Positions 27,301-36,071 of a DNA stretch of 64,000 nucleotides are shown here, in pieces. A program made the position numbers and the translations under genes. Origin of the DNA: Vibrio atypicus (GTDB lineage Bacteria; Pseudomonadota; Gammaproteobacteria; Enterobacterales; Vibrionaceae); contig NZ_BLID01000001.1 of the NCBI RefSeq assembly GCF_009811315.1, forward strand, positions 248,001 to 312,000, given 5' to 3'. The notes beneath the pieces are model-generated. The model was given only the letters and a program-made list of their open reading frames with translations. It was not told where the DNA came from and made no database searches. Every line of letters starts with the position of its first letter. The stretch's first letter is position 1.

Positions 27301-28688
27301 ACTACGTCTCCAAGCACGATAACCAAACGTTCTGGGATATCAATATGTACAAGGTGCCTGAAGAGGCCAGCTCAGAAGTACGTATGAAGATGCAAACGGT
27401 CGGCATTGCAACCGTGTTGCTTGGTCAAGCGATGCCTTTCAACCACATGGGCGGCGAGCTACTGCGCTCTAAATCAATGCAGCGCGACTCGTATGACTAT
27501 GGTGATTGGTACAATGTGGTCGACTTTACCCGTCAATCGCACAACTGGAATAAAGGCTTACCAACAAAAGACAAAGACTTTAGCAACTACGACCAGATTA
27601 CTCGCGCAGTAGCAGACGTAAACTCGCAAGCAACTCTGACTGATGTCGATGCCATGTTTGAGTACTACAAGGAGATGTTGACCTTACGTAAATCAACGCC
27701 ATTAATGACTCTACCAAGCGCTCAAGAGATCATTAACCGTGTCGACTTCCGTAATACGGGTAAACAGCAAACTCCGGGCTTGATCGTCATGACGATCGAT
27801 AATGGCTCAACGCAAACCACTGACCTTGATGAGAAGCTAGATTCTGTCGTGGTGATCATTAACGCGAGTCCAAATGCACAAACCGTTGGCGGATTCTTTG
27901 ATCATCAAAGTAAGGAAATCGACCTAGCAGGCTTTGAACTTGGGCATTCATCTGACGGCGTTGCCAATGGTGCAACCTTCGCGAATGGTCAATTCAACGT
28001 ACCTGCGTGGGGTGTCGCTGTGTTTACTCAAGCAAGAGGAGCAGAGCGTGGTCTAGGTTTGCCGGTTAGCGAAAAAGCATCGGACTTACCTCCGTTCAAG
28101 ACGGTTCGCGTTGCTGGTGAATTTAACGGTTGGAGCCACGACACTAAAGCGGTTTACGCCAACGAAGGTTTGTACACAGCTCAGATCGGTTTAGCTAAAG
28201 CAACCGCGTACAAGTTCACCGCTGGCAACTGGGAGACCACTTGGGGCTGTGGCGATGATAACTCAGAAAACTGTGTCGCTGATTTCTCTGAACTTGGAAT
28301 GTACGAACTAACGCTGGATGCCTCTGATTCAGACAATCCAGTTGTTCTCGCATCAAAGTTAAAAGAAAGCTATGTTGATAAAGAGTGGTACATCCCTGGA
28401 ACAATCTCAGGCGCTTGGGGCCATGGCAATGCACAGAAGATGACAGCGTTAGAAAACCATACCTTTAGCTTTGAAACACCTGAGCTAGCGGCACAAGAGT
28501 CTTTCGAATTTAAACTCACGTGTGGCGATTGGGGTAAGTGCGAGCATGGCGCGAATGATGTTGTTCAAGCAGAAAGCTCACTGCCAATCACTGGCGAAAG
28601 CAATATCACTTTCACACCAACGGAAACAGCCGTGTATACCGTGACGTTTGATATTCTATCTAAGCAGGTCAGCATCGCGAAAAAATAG
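24330..28688 (+). CDS. pulA: Pullulanase-type alpha-1,6-glucosidase lipoprotein
   Basis: This is a surface or periplasmic lipoprotein of about 1452 residues that cleaves alpha-1,6 bonds of branched glucans. The lipobox ends at C25 (MLIAC). After a Cys-containing N-terminal domain comes a CBM41-like module (about 180-270, NYNLHLWN), a CBM48-like module (about 450-550), and the GH13 barrel. Catalytic regions are VVDVVYNHT (near 751), DAFRWDLMG with the nucleophile Asp (near 825), YFYGEGWNFG with Glu (near 855), and SKHDNQTFWD (near 995). Two extra C-terminal beta modules follow (VRVAGEFNGWS near 1255; WYIPGTISGAWG near 1350), which resemble starch-binding E-set domains. The ATG at 24330 is chosen over 24315 because GGAA lies 9 bases upstream. 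Confidence 0.92.
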   Translation: MKTFTLSPMAKAIIPILSASMLIACNDSSNSATDPVTDNRDDKIVVSPTDMPTEPTLAANEVLVSYIAKSSGNSARSLTLNSGWSLTCGEDSYAAKGEDKFGPYWVLPKTSTLGSCSISQGDTEVASVTLDATNTQNLGITSDGKVIEGSRTDTYLTSIGIDQSGTDVKLKEVSAPTELANPSSGHFAIQFYDPLGDYQEEGADKNGYGNYNLHLWNNADCNAGDPDGFNDGWDDVSIVPSESDEFGPVWYIPVTDDATQCFNVIIRNGNKDKAINADLKVDISDIDNNPSVTYMPGKTRSYASRVEAFNLDGPSSEFSIDTVGAILLDDETLVWNSAANADLVQLMFSENGQFDVDDNGVVSGSSIKLEATKLSEDQKAKFPHLADYPAFEIPNVALNELLKSSLIALASNNVQGENYGELRASTAIQYAGALDAIFAEEATELEYGPIYGDNGVTFRLWAPTAQEVSLVVYNADKTVADTHKLTEDKESGSWSAELEKDAVDGKFYRYAMKVFQPRTQQAEEYEVTDPYSVSLSMNSTYSQAIDLESDDLKPAGWDAVTAPHSQLESDGSLSDMVIYESHVRDFSALDQSTQTENRGKYLAFIENGTAPVNHLKELSEAGMTHLHLMPVFDIATINEDPTQVANIDQPFSKLCELNTAIKSDADFNTYCDSGDTIAEVFASLVPNDSKENPLVQDLNDYVRSVDSYNWGYDPYHYTVPEGSYATDAEGSQRILEFRQMVQSVKEEIGMNVVVDVVYNHTNASGLNDKSVLDKVVPLYYHRLVPDTGNVETSTCCENTAPENAMFAKLIDDSVKTWVEAYKIDAFRWDLMGHHPLAQIQATLSAAREANPEVYFYGEGWNFGEVENNKRFVQATQPNLGGTGIGSFSDRLRDAVRGGSPFDSGDALRKTQGFATGAAVMPNEMNRESDGGVNEAEMARALEQADLTRLGMAGNLKKFKLIDYKGTTLLGEDVDYNGQRAGYAEQPWEIQNYVSKHDNQTFWDINMYKVPEEASSEVRMKMQTVGIATVLLGQAMPFNHMGGELLRSKSMQRDSYDYGDWYNVVDFTRQSHNWNKGLPTKDKDFSNYDQITRAVADVNSQATLTDVDAMFEYYKEMLTLRKSTPLMTLPSAQEIINRVDFRNTGKQQTPGLIVMTIDNGSTQTTDLDEKLDSVVVIINASPNAQTVGGFFDHQSKEIDLAGFELGHSSDGVANGATFANGQFNVPAWGVAVFTQARGAERGLGLPVSEKASDLPPFKTVRVAGEFNGWSHDTKAVYANEGLYTAQIGLAKATAYKFTAGNWETTWGCGDDNSENCVADFSELGMYELTLDASDSDNPVVLASKLKESYVDKEWYIPGTISGAWGHGNAQKMTALENHTFSFETPELAAQESFEFKLTCGDWGKCEHGANDVVQAESSLPITGESNITFTPTETAVYTVTFDILSKQVSIAKK

Positions 28689-28716
28689 TTGTTCGACATA
28701 TCAATAGTAACTAACT

Positions 28717-28742
28717 GGGAAGCTTCGGCTTCCCTTTTTATT
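28717..28742 (+). terminator. Terminator after pulA
   Basis: GGGAAGC-TTCG-GCTTCCC is a 7-bp stem with a UUCG tetraloop, followed by TTTTTA. Confidence 0.9.
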
Positions 28743-28940
28743 ATTTCGTTTAATAGCACCTAAAAATGAATAGCTAACCTTAGCTCCAACAAAGCTCCCT
28801 AAAAAACGTGGATAGATATCACAGTTAAATAAAATAGTAGCCAGTAGTTACATAATATATGTGACTCACATCATTAACAGTTATGTATGATATACCATAA
28901 AATTCCCCCTCCCTATATTAACCACTTAAGAATGCTAATT

Positions 28941-30389
28941 ATGAAAATCTTTAAAACCTCTCTTGCATTAGCTGTTTCTGCAACTCTATTAATGGGATGT
29001 AACGAAGAAACGGTAAATAACTACCTACCAGCAGAACCAACAAACCCACCAGCGCCAGTCCCAACTCCAACACCTGTTGATCGCGAAGGTCGCATTGCAG
29101 TATTTAATCTATCTTTTGACCGATACACGTATGAAGACTTAGTTGCTGAAATGAAGCTAACAAAGATTCAACAAGATGAATTAATTGCTGGTTGGAAAAA
29201 CGGCAGCCTTAGTGAGGAAGACAACGCAACGGCTCTCAAAGTGATCCAAATTCGAAACGTTGCCGCAATCATTCAAACAGAACGACCAGCAGCCCTTATG
29301 ATGGCTGAATTCAATAACGACGGTACGGGCACAAACAACGACGCGCTGATTGGCTTTCGTCTAAACTATCTAGCCGTCCCACAGAACTCAAATAGCATTG
29401 ATAATGATGGCGCTAAACTAGAACCGATTGCATTTAACTACTTTGCTAACTACGGCACTAATACTGGTCTTCTGAACGAGTTTAATTTTGACTTAGATAA
29501 CAATGGTATCCCTGGCCAATTGCCTGGCGATGCCTGGGGCTTTGGCAACTATCATGGCCAATACGCATTTGCATTAATGTCTCAATATGAAATCGACCAT
29601 GCAAATACTCGCACTTTCCAAAAATTCAAATGGAAGGATCTTGATGGATCAGAAATGCCTACGATCACAATCTGTGATGACCCTAGCAAGATTCCTGATG
29701 GTATGAATTGTGGGGATGACTGGTACACGGCAGCTGAATGGAATGAAGTTCGACTATCTTCAAAAAACCATGTTGATGCTCCTATCATTGTACCGAAAGC
29801 TGACGGCACAACAGAGACCATTCACTTACTAATGTCTCACCCAACGCCACCTATCTTTGATACAGGTAAAAATCGAGTCCAGAATGCTGACGAAATCAAC
29901 TTCTGGGTACAATACATAACAGGTACATTTTCTACCGTATTTACCGATGATTCGGGTAACACTGGCAGTCTGGCTGCCGATGCTAAGTTCGTTGTACTTG
30001 GTGACTTGAACGCAGATCCAGTGAAAGGCGATGGCGATTTAAGCGCGATTAATGCGTTAATGGATCATGATGATGTGAACCGTTTAGCGACTTTCGGTCC
30101 TCTGGCTCCAGCTAGTAATGGCGGTCCAGAGTGTCTTGCATTGGGTGAATGCCGCGCATCGAATTGGGATACACCTTACCCAAATCTAGTTACTAGCACG
30201 AGCGGTTTACGTTTAGATCACGTTATTCCATCAGCAAAGCTAACTATCTCTGAGACTGGCGTATTCTGGCCAGCCACATTCGAAAATGGCCGCTTGCTGG
30301 TTAATGATGAGCGTGTAGGCAACTACGGTAACGGCAAGGATATCTCATCTGATCATCGATTAGTTTGGATTAAAGCTGAAATAAACTAA
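28941..30389 (+). CDS. Endonuclease/exonuclease/phosphatase-fold lipoprotein
   Basis: This is a lipoprotein of about 482 residues with lipobox LLMGC and a Pro/Thr-rich linker (PTNPPAPVPTPTP) before the catalytic domain. The fold is suggested by RIAVFNLSFD at the start, ALMMAEFNNDG, HLLMSHPTPP, GDLNADP (near 354) and the terminal SSDHRLVW (near 468), matching the Asp/Asn and Asp-His motifs of the family. Members hydrolyse phosphodiesters or phosphomonoesters, including secreted nucleases and phytase-like enzymes. The ATG at 28941 is preferred to upstream ATGs because it begins the signal peptide. It sits between pulA and a debranching enzyme gene with terminators on both sides. The substrate is unknown. 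Confidence 0.8.
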   Translation: MKIFKTSLALAVSATLLMGCNEETVNNYLPAEPTNPPAPVPTPTPVDREGRIAVFNLSFDRYTYEDLVAEMKLTKIQQDELIAGWKNGSLSEEDNATALKVIQIRNVAAIIQTERPAALMMAEFNNDGTGTNNDALIGFRLNYLAVPQNSNSIDNDGAKLEPIAFNYFANYGTNTGLLNEFNFDLDNNGIPGQLPGDAWGFGNYHGQYAFALMSQYEIDHANTRTFQKFKWKDLDGSEMPTITICDDPSKIPDGMNCGDDWYTAAEWNEVRLSSKNHVDAPIIVPKADGTTETIHLLMSHPTPPIFDTGKNRVQNADEINFWVQYITGTFSTVFTDDSGNTGSLAADAKFVVLGDLNADPVKGDGDLSAINALMDHDDVNRLATFGPLAPASNGGPECLALGECRASNWDTPYPNLVTSTSGLRLDHVIPSAKLTISETGVFWPATFENGRLLVNDERVGNYGNGKDISSDHRLVWIKAEIN

Positions 30390-30413
30390 TCTGCCACCCT
30401 ACCTAACTTTGAC

Positions 30414-30439
30414 CCAGCACTTTTCCGTGCTGGTTTTTT
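30414..30439 (+). terminator. Terminator after the phosphatase-fold lipoprotein gene
   Basis: CCAGCAC and GTGCTGG form a 7-bp stem around TTTTCC, followed by six T. Confidence 0.9.
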
Positions 30440-30462
30440 ATTAACTTCAAAAACAACGCTGT

Positions 30463-30483
30463 GATATAGAAATAATCTATATC
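30463..30483. repeat. Inverted repeat upstream of GH133 gene
   Basis: GATATAG and CTATATC are perfect 7-bp arms around AAATAAT, about 145 bases before the GH133 start. It could be an operator; no regulator is known. Confidence 0.35.
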
Positions 30484-30626
30484 GAGAAAGGGTAAATCAA
30501 TTTCCCACACCTTTTCGATAAACATAAAATTTGTCTCAAACTCACTGATGTTGAAACCGCCATAGTGCTCCTTAGTTTCTGGCTAACTTCAGCTCATGTA
30601 TCGCATTATCAACGAGACAATTACCC

Positions 30627-33401
30627 ATGCAACAAAGACCCACTTTGTATCTTAAAGGTACCTTTAATGGTTGGGGTTTAGACACTCCGTTTAACCAAAT
30701 AACGCCACAACTCTATAAAGCTGATGTGGTTTTTTCCGCCGACAATCATCAGTTTAAAATTGCTGATATGGATGGCACAGAGCAATGGACACTATCAGGC
30801 GACCCAACACTTCCAACCAAAATGGAGCTGGTGCAATCCATCTCACTAATCTCTACTCAAGGTATTGGCAATGATTTGCTGTTCTCGCCAGCATCAACAG
30901 GACGCTTCTCACTTAAACTGGACTTGTCTAATCCAGCTCCAATTCTGACTATTCAGCGTGGCGGAAAAAACAACCAAGACAAGTCAAATAGAGCTCTTAC
31001 CCACTTTTCACTCAACAACCAAGAAGAACCTCAGAACGAACCATCCCTCCCAGCTTGGGCGCTTAACCCTGAACTGCTATTTGAACAATTGGCCATCGAG
31101 AGCAATCAATCTTTTCCTTTTGTATTTGGTGACAATGTCGATGGCTATTACGAGGGTCGTACCCATTGCTTTGTATCAGCAGGACGCTACCGACATCACC
31201 AAGGGTGGTATCTGGGTGGCTTTGGATCGTTTGTAGATGGGAAGCTCAATGACAAGTGTCAGGCTAGTAATGCTCGCCTACTGCCATACGGTGTTGAGCA
31301 TCAATACTCGGCCAGCAGTGACTGTTTCACCTTAATCCAGAAGCAGCGTTTAGCGTGTCTGTCAGTATCTAGTGAACAAGAGGGCCAGCTCTCAATTCTT
31401 CCTGAACTCAATCTAGCTATTGATGATTGTCAAATAGAGCAGCACCAGGATGTTGTTGTAATAACGATTAACCCTGAGCTTTGCCCAGACGGTGCGCCAA
31501 AATACATTGCTATCAGTGCCAATCAGCCCGTGATAGTGGAAGAAGTCGAGTCAGCGCAATATCCTGATATCGAAGATAAAATGTTCATCGGAACGAACAA
31601 TTGCAAGTTAATGATCAGCTCTGCAAATGCAACGCACAATTTGACAGTTTACTTAAGTTTTGAACATGAAAAGGAGCCAGCAATAGCTGCAGCAAAAGCG
31701 GCTTCAGAAAAGAATGCCAAGAACACATATCAACAAGCGATTTATCAGTTCCTGACTAAAAACTACTTGTGGACCAACGACATCGAATATAACCGAGCGG
31801 TAATGTGGGCGCGATTAGCTAGCCGCGTATTCGTTAGCCACGAGTTTGGTACCGGTATATGGGCAGGATTGCCGTGGTTTAAAGACTGTTGGGGACGCGA
31901 CACTTTTATTGCTCTTTCTGGAACAAGTCTAATCAATGGCGAGTTCGCCGAATCTAAAGCGATCATTGAAAACTTTGCCTCGATGCAGATGCAAGACGAA
32001 ACGTCCGTCAATTTTGGCCGTATCCCTAATCGCGTGACCAGTAAAACCAATATCATCTACAACACCACTGATGGCACACCTTGGATGATCAGAGAGATCC
32101 TTGAATACATCAATTACAGTGGTGATATGGCGTTTGGCAAAGCTATCTACCCAGTTGTTCAGCGTTTTATTTCGGGAGTAGAGAAACACTACCTCGATGA
32201 CGATGGACTCATCAAACATCGTCACCCAGACACTTGGATGGACGCTAAAATCAATGGCCAGACGCCTTGGTCACCACGTGGACCAAAAGCCAATGATATT
32301 CAAGCACTATGGTTTGAAAGCCTACAAGTGGCTCTACAGCTGGCTAAGCTCAATCAGGATAAGGCTTACTTAGCTTTGATTCAGAATAAGATCGATAAAG
32401 TGAAAAGCGCCTTTTCCAACAAATTCTGGGATAGCAAACGCTCTCGAATGGCAGATCGTCTAGAAAGCCAAGACCAACCTGACTACAGTATTCGCCCTAA
32501 TCAATTGCTTACCCTCACGATTCCACAAGGAGAGCAACTTGTTGATCCAATGATTGGGCAATACATCATCAAGCAGAGCGTCGAGAATTTACTCTTTCCG
32601 TGGGGCATTTGTTCACTTGATCAGAACCATGTGGATTTTCACCCTTATCATGATAATCGTCCGGAATACCATAAAGACGCGGCCTATCATAACGGCACAA
32701 TATGGGGTTGGAACTCAGGCTTTACTGTCTCTGCGCTCGCTCAGTTTGGAAAGCAAGAGCTTGCTTATCAGCTGTCTAAAAACTTGGCCGACCAAATACT
32801 CAACCAAGGCCATCGTGGCACCATGAGTGAAAATCTAGACGCCTTCCAAAGCGATATGGACTGTTTAGTTGAAACAGGCACTTATGCTCAAGCTTGGTCA
32901 GTTTCAGAGTTCGCAAGAAACGCTCAGCAGGACTACTTAGGATTTAAACCAAAACTTAGTCTAGGACAGATCCTGCTTAAGCCTCGTTTGCCCTCTTCAT
33001 GGCACACCACCACCGCTCAGCTACCTTTTGGTGAAAACAATGCGCTTATTGTGTCAATCAGCCGTACCGGAGACTCACACCAGTATGAGATAACTCCCCA
33101 GTATCCGGCACCAGAGATAACTGTTCTGTTCACTCACTTCGCGCGCGCACAAGCGTTAGATATTGAATTTGACCTAAGTAAGCCGATCACCTTAACTTTG
33201 GATGATTGGAATACAGACTATACAGTGAGTCGCTCAGTCTTGAACTCAACTCATCGTCCCGTCAAAGAATACCCAGAACTCCGTCAATTAGACTTTGCGA
33301 CACCTAATTTGCACAAAGCCTTTGCAGCGCTGAACACCTATGACTTCCTACTTAAGAAACGTGAAAAAGAAAAACTAGATATAGACAAGGACAAGATCTA
33401 A
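30627..33401 (+). CDS. Amylo-alpha-1,6-glucosidase (GH133 glycogen debranching domain) protein
   Basis: This is a 924-residue enzyme without a signal peptide, so probably cytoplasmic. The N-terminus is a glycogen-binding E-set domain (LYLKGTFNGWG, near 7-17). The C-terminal half is the (alpha/alpha)6 GDE_C domain, with GLPWFKDCWGRDTFIALSG (near 413), HPDTWMDAKINGQTPWSPRG (near 535) and DAAYHNGTIWGWNSG (near 685). GH133 enzymes remove single alpha-1,6-linked glucose stubs from limit dextrins. It would work on imported branched maltodextrins or glycogen. It converges with malM across a terminator. Confidence 0.85.
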   Translation: MQQRPTLYLKGTFNGWGLDTPFNQITPQLYKADVVFSADNHQFKIADMDGTEQWTLSGDPTLPTKMELVQSISLISTQGIGNDLLFSPASTGRFSLKLDLSNPAPILTIQRGGKNNQDKSNRALTHFSLNNQEEPQNEPSLPAWALNPELLFEQLAIESNQSFPFVFGDNVDGYYEGRTHCFVSAGRYRHHQGWYLGGFGSFVDGKLNDKCQASNARLLPYGVEHQYSASSDCFTLIQKQRLACLSVSSEQEGQLSILPELNLAIDDCQIEQHQDVVVITINPELCPDGAPKYIAISANQPVIVEEVESAQYPDIEDKMFIGTNNCKLMISSANATHNLTVYLSFEHEKEPAIAAAKAASEKNAKNTYQQAIYQFLTKNYLWTNDIEYNRAVMWARLASRVFVSHEFGTGIWAGLPWFKDCWGRDTFIALSGTSLINGEFAESKAIIENFASMQMQDETSVNFGRIPNRVTSKTNIIYNTTDGTPWMIREILEYINYSGDMAFGKAIYPVVQRFISGVEKHYLDDDGLIKHRHPDTWMDAKINGQTPWSPRGPKANDIQALWFESLQVALQLAKLNQDKAYLALIQNKIDKVKSAFSNKFWDSKRSRMADRLESQDQPDYSIRPNQLLTLTIPQGEQLVDPMIGQYIIKQSVENLLFPWGICSLDQNHVDFHPYHDNRPEYHKDAAYHNGTIWGWNSGFTVSALAQFGKQELAYQLSKNLADQILNQGHRGTMSENLDAFQSDMDCLVETGTYAQAWSVSEFARNAQQDYLGFKPKLSLGQILLKPRLPSSWHTTTAQLPFGENNALIVSISRTGDSHQYEITPQYPAPEITVLFTHFARAQALDIEFDLSKPITLTLDDWNTDYTVSRSVLNSTHRPVKEYPELRQLDFATPNLHKAFAALNTYDFLLKKREKEKLDIDKDKI

Positions 33402-33420
33402 AACCATCTAGAGCAAAGCA

Positions 33421-33450
33421 AAAGAGCGCCAAAATCAGGCGCTCTTTTTC
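33421..33450. terminator. Bidirectional terminator, GH133 gene / malM
   Basis: AAAGAGCGCC and GGCGCTCTTT form a 10-bp stem with T or A runs on both sides, between convergent genes. Confidence 0.9.
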
Positions 33451-33478
33451 TATCTTCAGCTAATAAATTCTTGATACT

Positions 33479-34321
33479 TTATTTAGCATTAACCGCTTTA
33501 ACAAATACTTCTTGAGCACCCTTAATATTCAGCGCCTTCGCTTCATCTAGCAGACTAAGTGCTTTGGGAATATCACCAGAAGCAACGGCGGTTTCAATCG
33601 CGGTAAAGTAGTAACTTTGTGTATCTGGCTGAACTTGAATAGCGGGTTTCTTATCAACGACCTCAGCCTTAGGAGAAACTTGTTCTTTGTAGCTTGCCAA
33701 CGAGAGTGTTTTTAACTCAAGCTCTAGCTTTCCAAAATGATCATACACGTAGCGAGGATCCGTCACCATTGGCATTGCCTCACCCAATTCCTTGGCTCTT
33801 ACTTTTGCAGGGTGATCAATCTGGATAGAATTACCAAGTGAGCTCTCGGGTGTGTAAATGATGAAATACGGTGTTTTCTTGGCATCAAGTAAAAAGTTCA
33901 GTTGGTACTGACTCCGAGTAAACGCATCCGCTGTTTTAACATCAAATTTCTCAACACTTGTTTGATTTACAATATTGAAATTACTATCAAGCGTAAGCAA
34001 TTTCGGTGCAAACACAGAGCCATTGCTCATAATGCTGCTCAATTTAATTTGAACTCGGCCAGAGCGTTCAGAAAGCTTAAATGCATTGAAGTAGCTGTTA
34101 CCATCAGAAAAATGTCCTATCGGAGAAGACTCATCAATTTGAAAGTCGAGCTCTTCATTCGTCGATAGTTTTATCCAGGGAAACTCAGAATAAGTGGTGC
34201 AGCACACTTCCGAATAAGGAATTGGTTGAATCGTCGTTTTTTCTACAGGAGACGTAGATGCGCAAGCAGTTAACGCCATACCCAAAACTAAAGCAATGAT
34301 AGATTTATTATTGTTCATCAT
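33479..34321 (-). CDS. malM: Maltose operon periplasmic protein MalM-like lipoprotein
   Basis: This is a MalM-family protein of 280 residues. A lipobox ends at C20 (MALTAC). EVCCTTYSEFPWIKL is a typical family motif and TDPRYVYDHFGKLEL follows near residue 190. A C-terminal helical hairpin (ETAVASGDIPKALSLLDEAK) looks like a TPR. It is downstream of the LamB-type porin as in the E. coli lamB-malM pair, but a terminator hairpin lies between the two. MalM is known to interact with porins such as LamB in E. coli; the exact role is unclear. Confidence 0.82.
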   Translation of the reverse strand: MMNNNKSIIALVLGMALTACASTSPVEKTTIQPIPYSEVCCTTYSEFPWIKLSTNEELDFQIDESSPIGHFSDGNSYFNAFKLSERSGRVQIKLSSIMSNGSVFAPKLLTLDSNFNIVNQTSVEKFDVKTADAFTRSQYQLNFLLDAKKTPYFIIYTPESSLGNSIQIDHPAKVRAKELGEAMPMVTDPRYVYDHFGKLELELKTLSLASYKEQVSPKAEVVDKKPAIQVQPDTQSYYFTAIETAVASGDIPKALSLLDEAKALNIKGAQEVFVKAVNAK

Positions 34322-34360
34322 TTTATCTCAATGTGATTAATACATGGGAAGCATAAGCGC

Positions 34361-34385
34361 AAAAAGGCAGCCTCTTGGCTGCCTT
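34361..34385 (-). terminator. Terminator/attenuator between lamB and malM
   Basis: On the minus strand AAGGCAGCC and GGCTGCCTT form a 9-bp stem followed by five T. It lies inside the apparent lamB-malM operon and may lower malM expression. Confidence 0.8.
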
Positions 34386-34399
34386 GTACGATAGCTGAT

Positions 34400-35812
34400 T
34401 TAGAACCAGATTTCAGTATGAACACCGATTACTGTTTCAGCTTTGCCATCTTTAATGCCGATTTGACTAGCGCTCGCTTCATCATCCGCAGAAATGTAGC
34501 TTACGTAAGGTTTGATTTGTGGGCGACCGAAGTAATCTGCATTTACAGTAAATGCTGCCGCAAGCTCTAAGTTAATAATATCACTTTCAACAGCATCACC
34601 TGTACGACCACCCCAGTAACCTTCTTCGGCTTCTTCATGACCGAACGATGCTGTTGCTTCAAGGCGTAGATTGTCATTCACTTTATAAGATGGGCGAACG
34701 GCTGCGATGTAACGCTTCAGGTCTTTTGCACCGAATAGTTCATCTAGTGCAGCAAAATAAGTGAATTCAGAACCCATTTGCCAGTTGTCAGAAATATTTA
34801 ATACACCGTAAGAAGTGATGAAGATAGATTCTGCATTTTCATTGCCGTTTGACCAACCACCAAAGTTAACGCCACGGTTTTGAGCAACACCCTTACCGTA
34901 AGCAATCGCATTTTGAGTCCAGCCGTCAAGACCATAGTAGCTAGTGTTTAGAGTAACAGCCGCACCAAAACCGCTGTCAGAATCGCTATCTTTATTTGCC
35001 TGCTTCATGTACTTCGCATCGAAGTCTAAACTACCAAAACCAACATCAACGCCGTAGTAATATAGATCAATTGACGAAAGCGTAGTGCGCTCATCCGCAC
35101 CATTCTTCACAACCTTACACTTGTTAGGGTCATTAGAAATCGTACCGTCATCTTGCTTACAATCAAGAGCGTAAGAATCCGCAGCGCCAGCATCCGGATC
35201 TGCAGTTACATAAGCAATACCTGCTGTATTTCCTGCTAGTTTAGTTTGTAGACCAGCGCCTACACCTGAAGATTGCTTCCAGAACTCACCTGATAACAGA
35301 CCCGCAGCACGGTTTAAAAAGCGTTGACCACCCCAAATCGAAGTATCTTCACCTAGGTAAGACAAGCCACCAATTTCAACAAACGTTTCTTTTACTTCAA
35401 ACTGAGCTGTTGTGTTATCTTTTTGACTACCAGATGACGTATAAGCATATGAGTTGCCGTTACCATATTCAGAGCGCACAACAAAGTCAGACCACACACC
35501 GTTGGCATGCTCTGTGTGTTTCTTAATTACAAACTCAACTTGGTTAGTACTCTTACCGTGAGTACCGGCTGTTTTGTAATCTGGTTTACCAAATTCTGTA
35601 TCGACCGACTCACCATCAACCATACGGAAATTCATAGATGCATAACCATGGACTTCCCAACCATCAGAAAGAACTTCTGTTGGGTTTGCTACTTCCACTT
35701 CCATTGCGGAATCACCAGACGTTACATCCAAAGCAACTTCTGACTCAGCCGCAACTGAGCCAGCAAAAAGGGCAGAAGCCACTGCAGCAGCGATTACACT
35801 TACTTTTTTCAT
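34400..35812 (-). CDS. lamB: LamB-type maltoporin
   Basis: This is an outer-membrane sugar porin of about 470 residues. A signal peptide (cleavage near SVAA-ES, residue 21) is followed by an acidic N-terminal extension, then HGYASMNFR, the usual first LamB strand. IWGGQRFLNR is the LamB family motif, and the protein ends in IWF with the terminal Phe needed for outer-membrane insertion. A Cys pair in one loop (LDCKQDD and DPNKCK) may form a disulfide. GGAG lies 6 bases before the ATG at 35812. MalT-box-like motifs lie upstream, so maltodextrin control is likely. Confidence 0.82.
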   Translation of the reverse strand: MKKVSVIAAAVASALFAGSVAAESEVALDVTSGDSAMEVEVANPTEVLSDGWEVHGYASMNFRMVDGESVDTEFGKPDYKTAGTHGKSTNQVEFVIKKHTEHANGVWSDFVVRSEYGNGNSYAYTSSGSQKDNTTAQFEVKETFVEIGGLSYLGEDTSIWGGQRFLNRAAGLLSGEFWKQSSGVGAGLQTKLAGNTAGIAYVTADPDAGAADSYALDCKQDDGTISNDPNKCKVVKNGADERTTLSSIDLYYYGVDVGFGSLDFDAKYMKQANKDSDSDSGFGAAVTLNTSYYGLDGWTQNAIAYGKGVAQNRGVNFGGWSNGNENAESIFITSYGVLNISDNWQMGSEFTYFAALDELFGAKDLKRYIAAVRPSYKVNDNLRLEATASFGHEEAEEGYWGGRTGDAVESDIINLELAAAFTVNADYFGRPQIKPYVSYISADDEASASQIGIKDGKAETVIGVHTEIWF

Positions 35813-35970
35813 TTTTAACTCCATTTAGGGTTTTTATTCTTATATCTATCTTTTTACAGTTCCTGAAAGGCAGAACAGGCAATAAAAAGAGAGGTAAGAT
35901 AGAACTTGGCTTTACGCCTTGCTCTCATTCGTTTCAACTGCTGACAGATTACATAGGGAGTAGGAAACCG

Positions 35971-36019
35971 ACTTCATCCAGATAAAATTAATTTTGGGGG
36001 GATGAGAAAGGAGGAGAAA
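35971..36019. promoter_or_regulatory. Cluster of MalT-box-like motifs
   Basis: GGGGATGAGA (35998-36007) and GGAGGAG (36010-36016) lie on the plus strand, and TGGATGAAGT (35971-35980) lies on the minus strand. The MalT consensus is GGGGAKGARG, so the first is a near-perfect match. Their opposite orientations suit activation of lamB and the GlgX-type gene. Confidence 0.65.
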
Positions 36020-36061
36020 AATAACCGCATGATATATTAGTGCACTAAATCACACATTCTA

Positions 36062-36071
36062 GGAGGAGTAG
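36062..36071 (+). promoter_or_regulatory. Additional MalT-box-like motif
   Basis: GGAGGAGTAG lies on the plus strand, 184 bases before the GlgX-type gene. It fits the core of the MalT box less well than the 35998 motif. Confidence 0.45.

Noticed and set aside
28859..28871. ATGTGACTCACAT palindrome before the phosphatase-fold gene, considered as a CRP site
   Set aside because: The half-sites are 1 base apart instead of 6, so it does not fit CRP.
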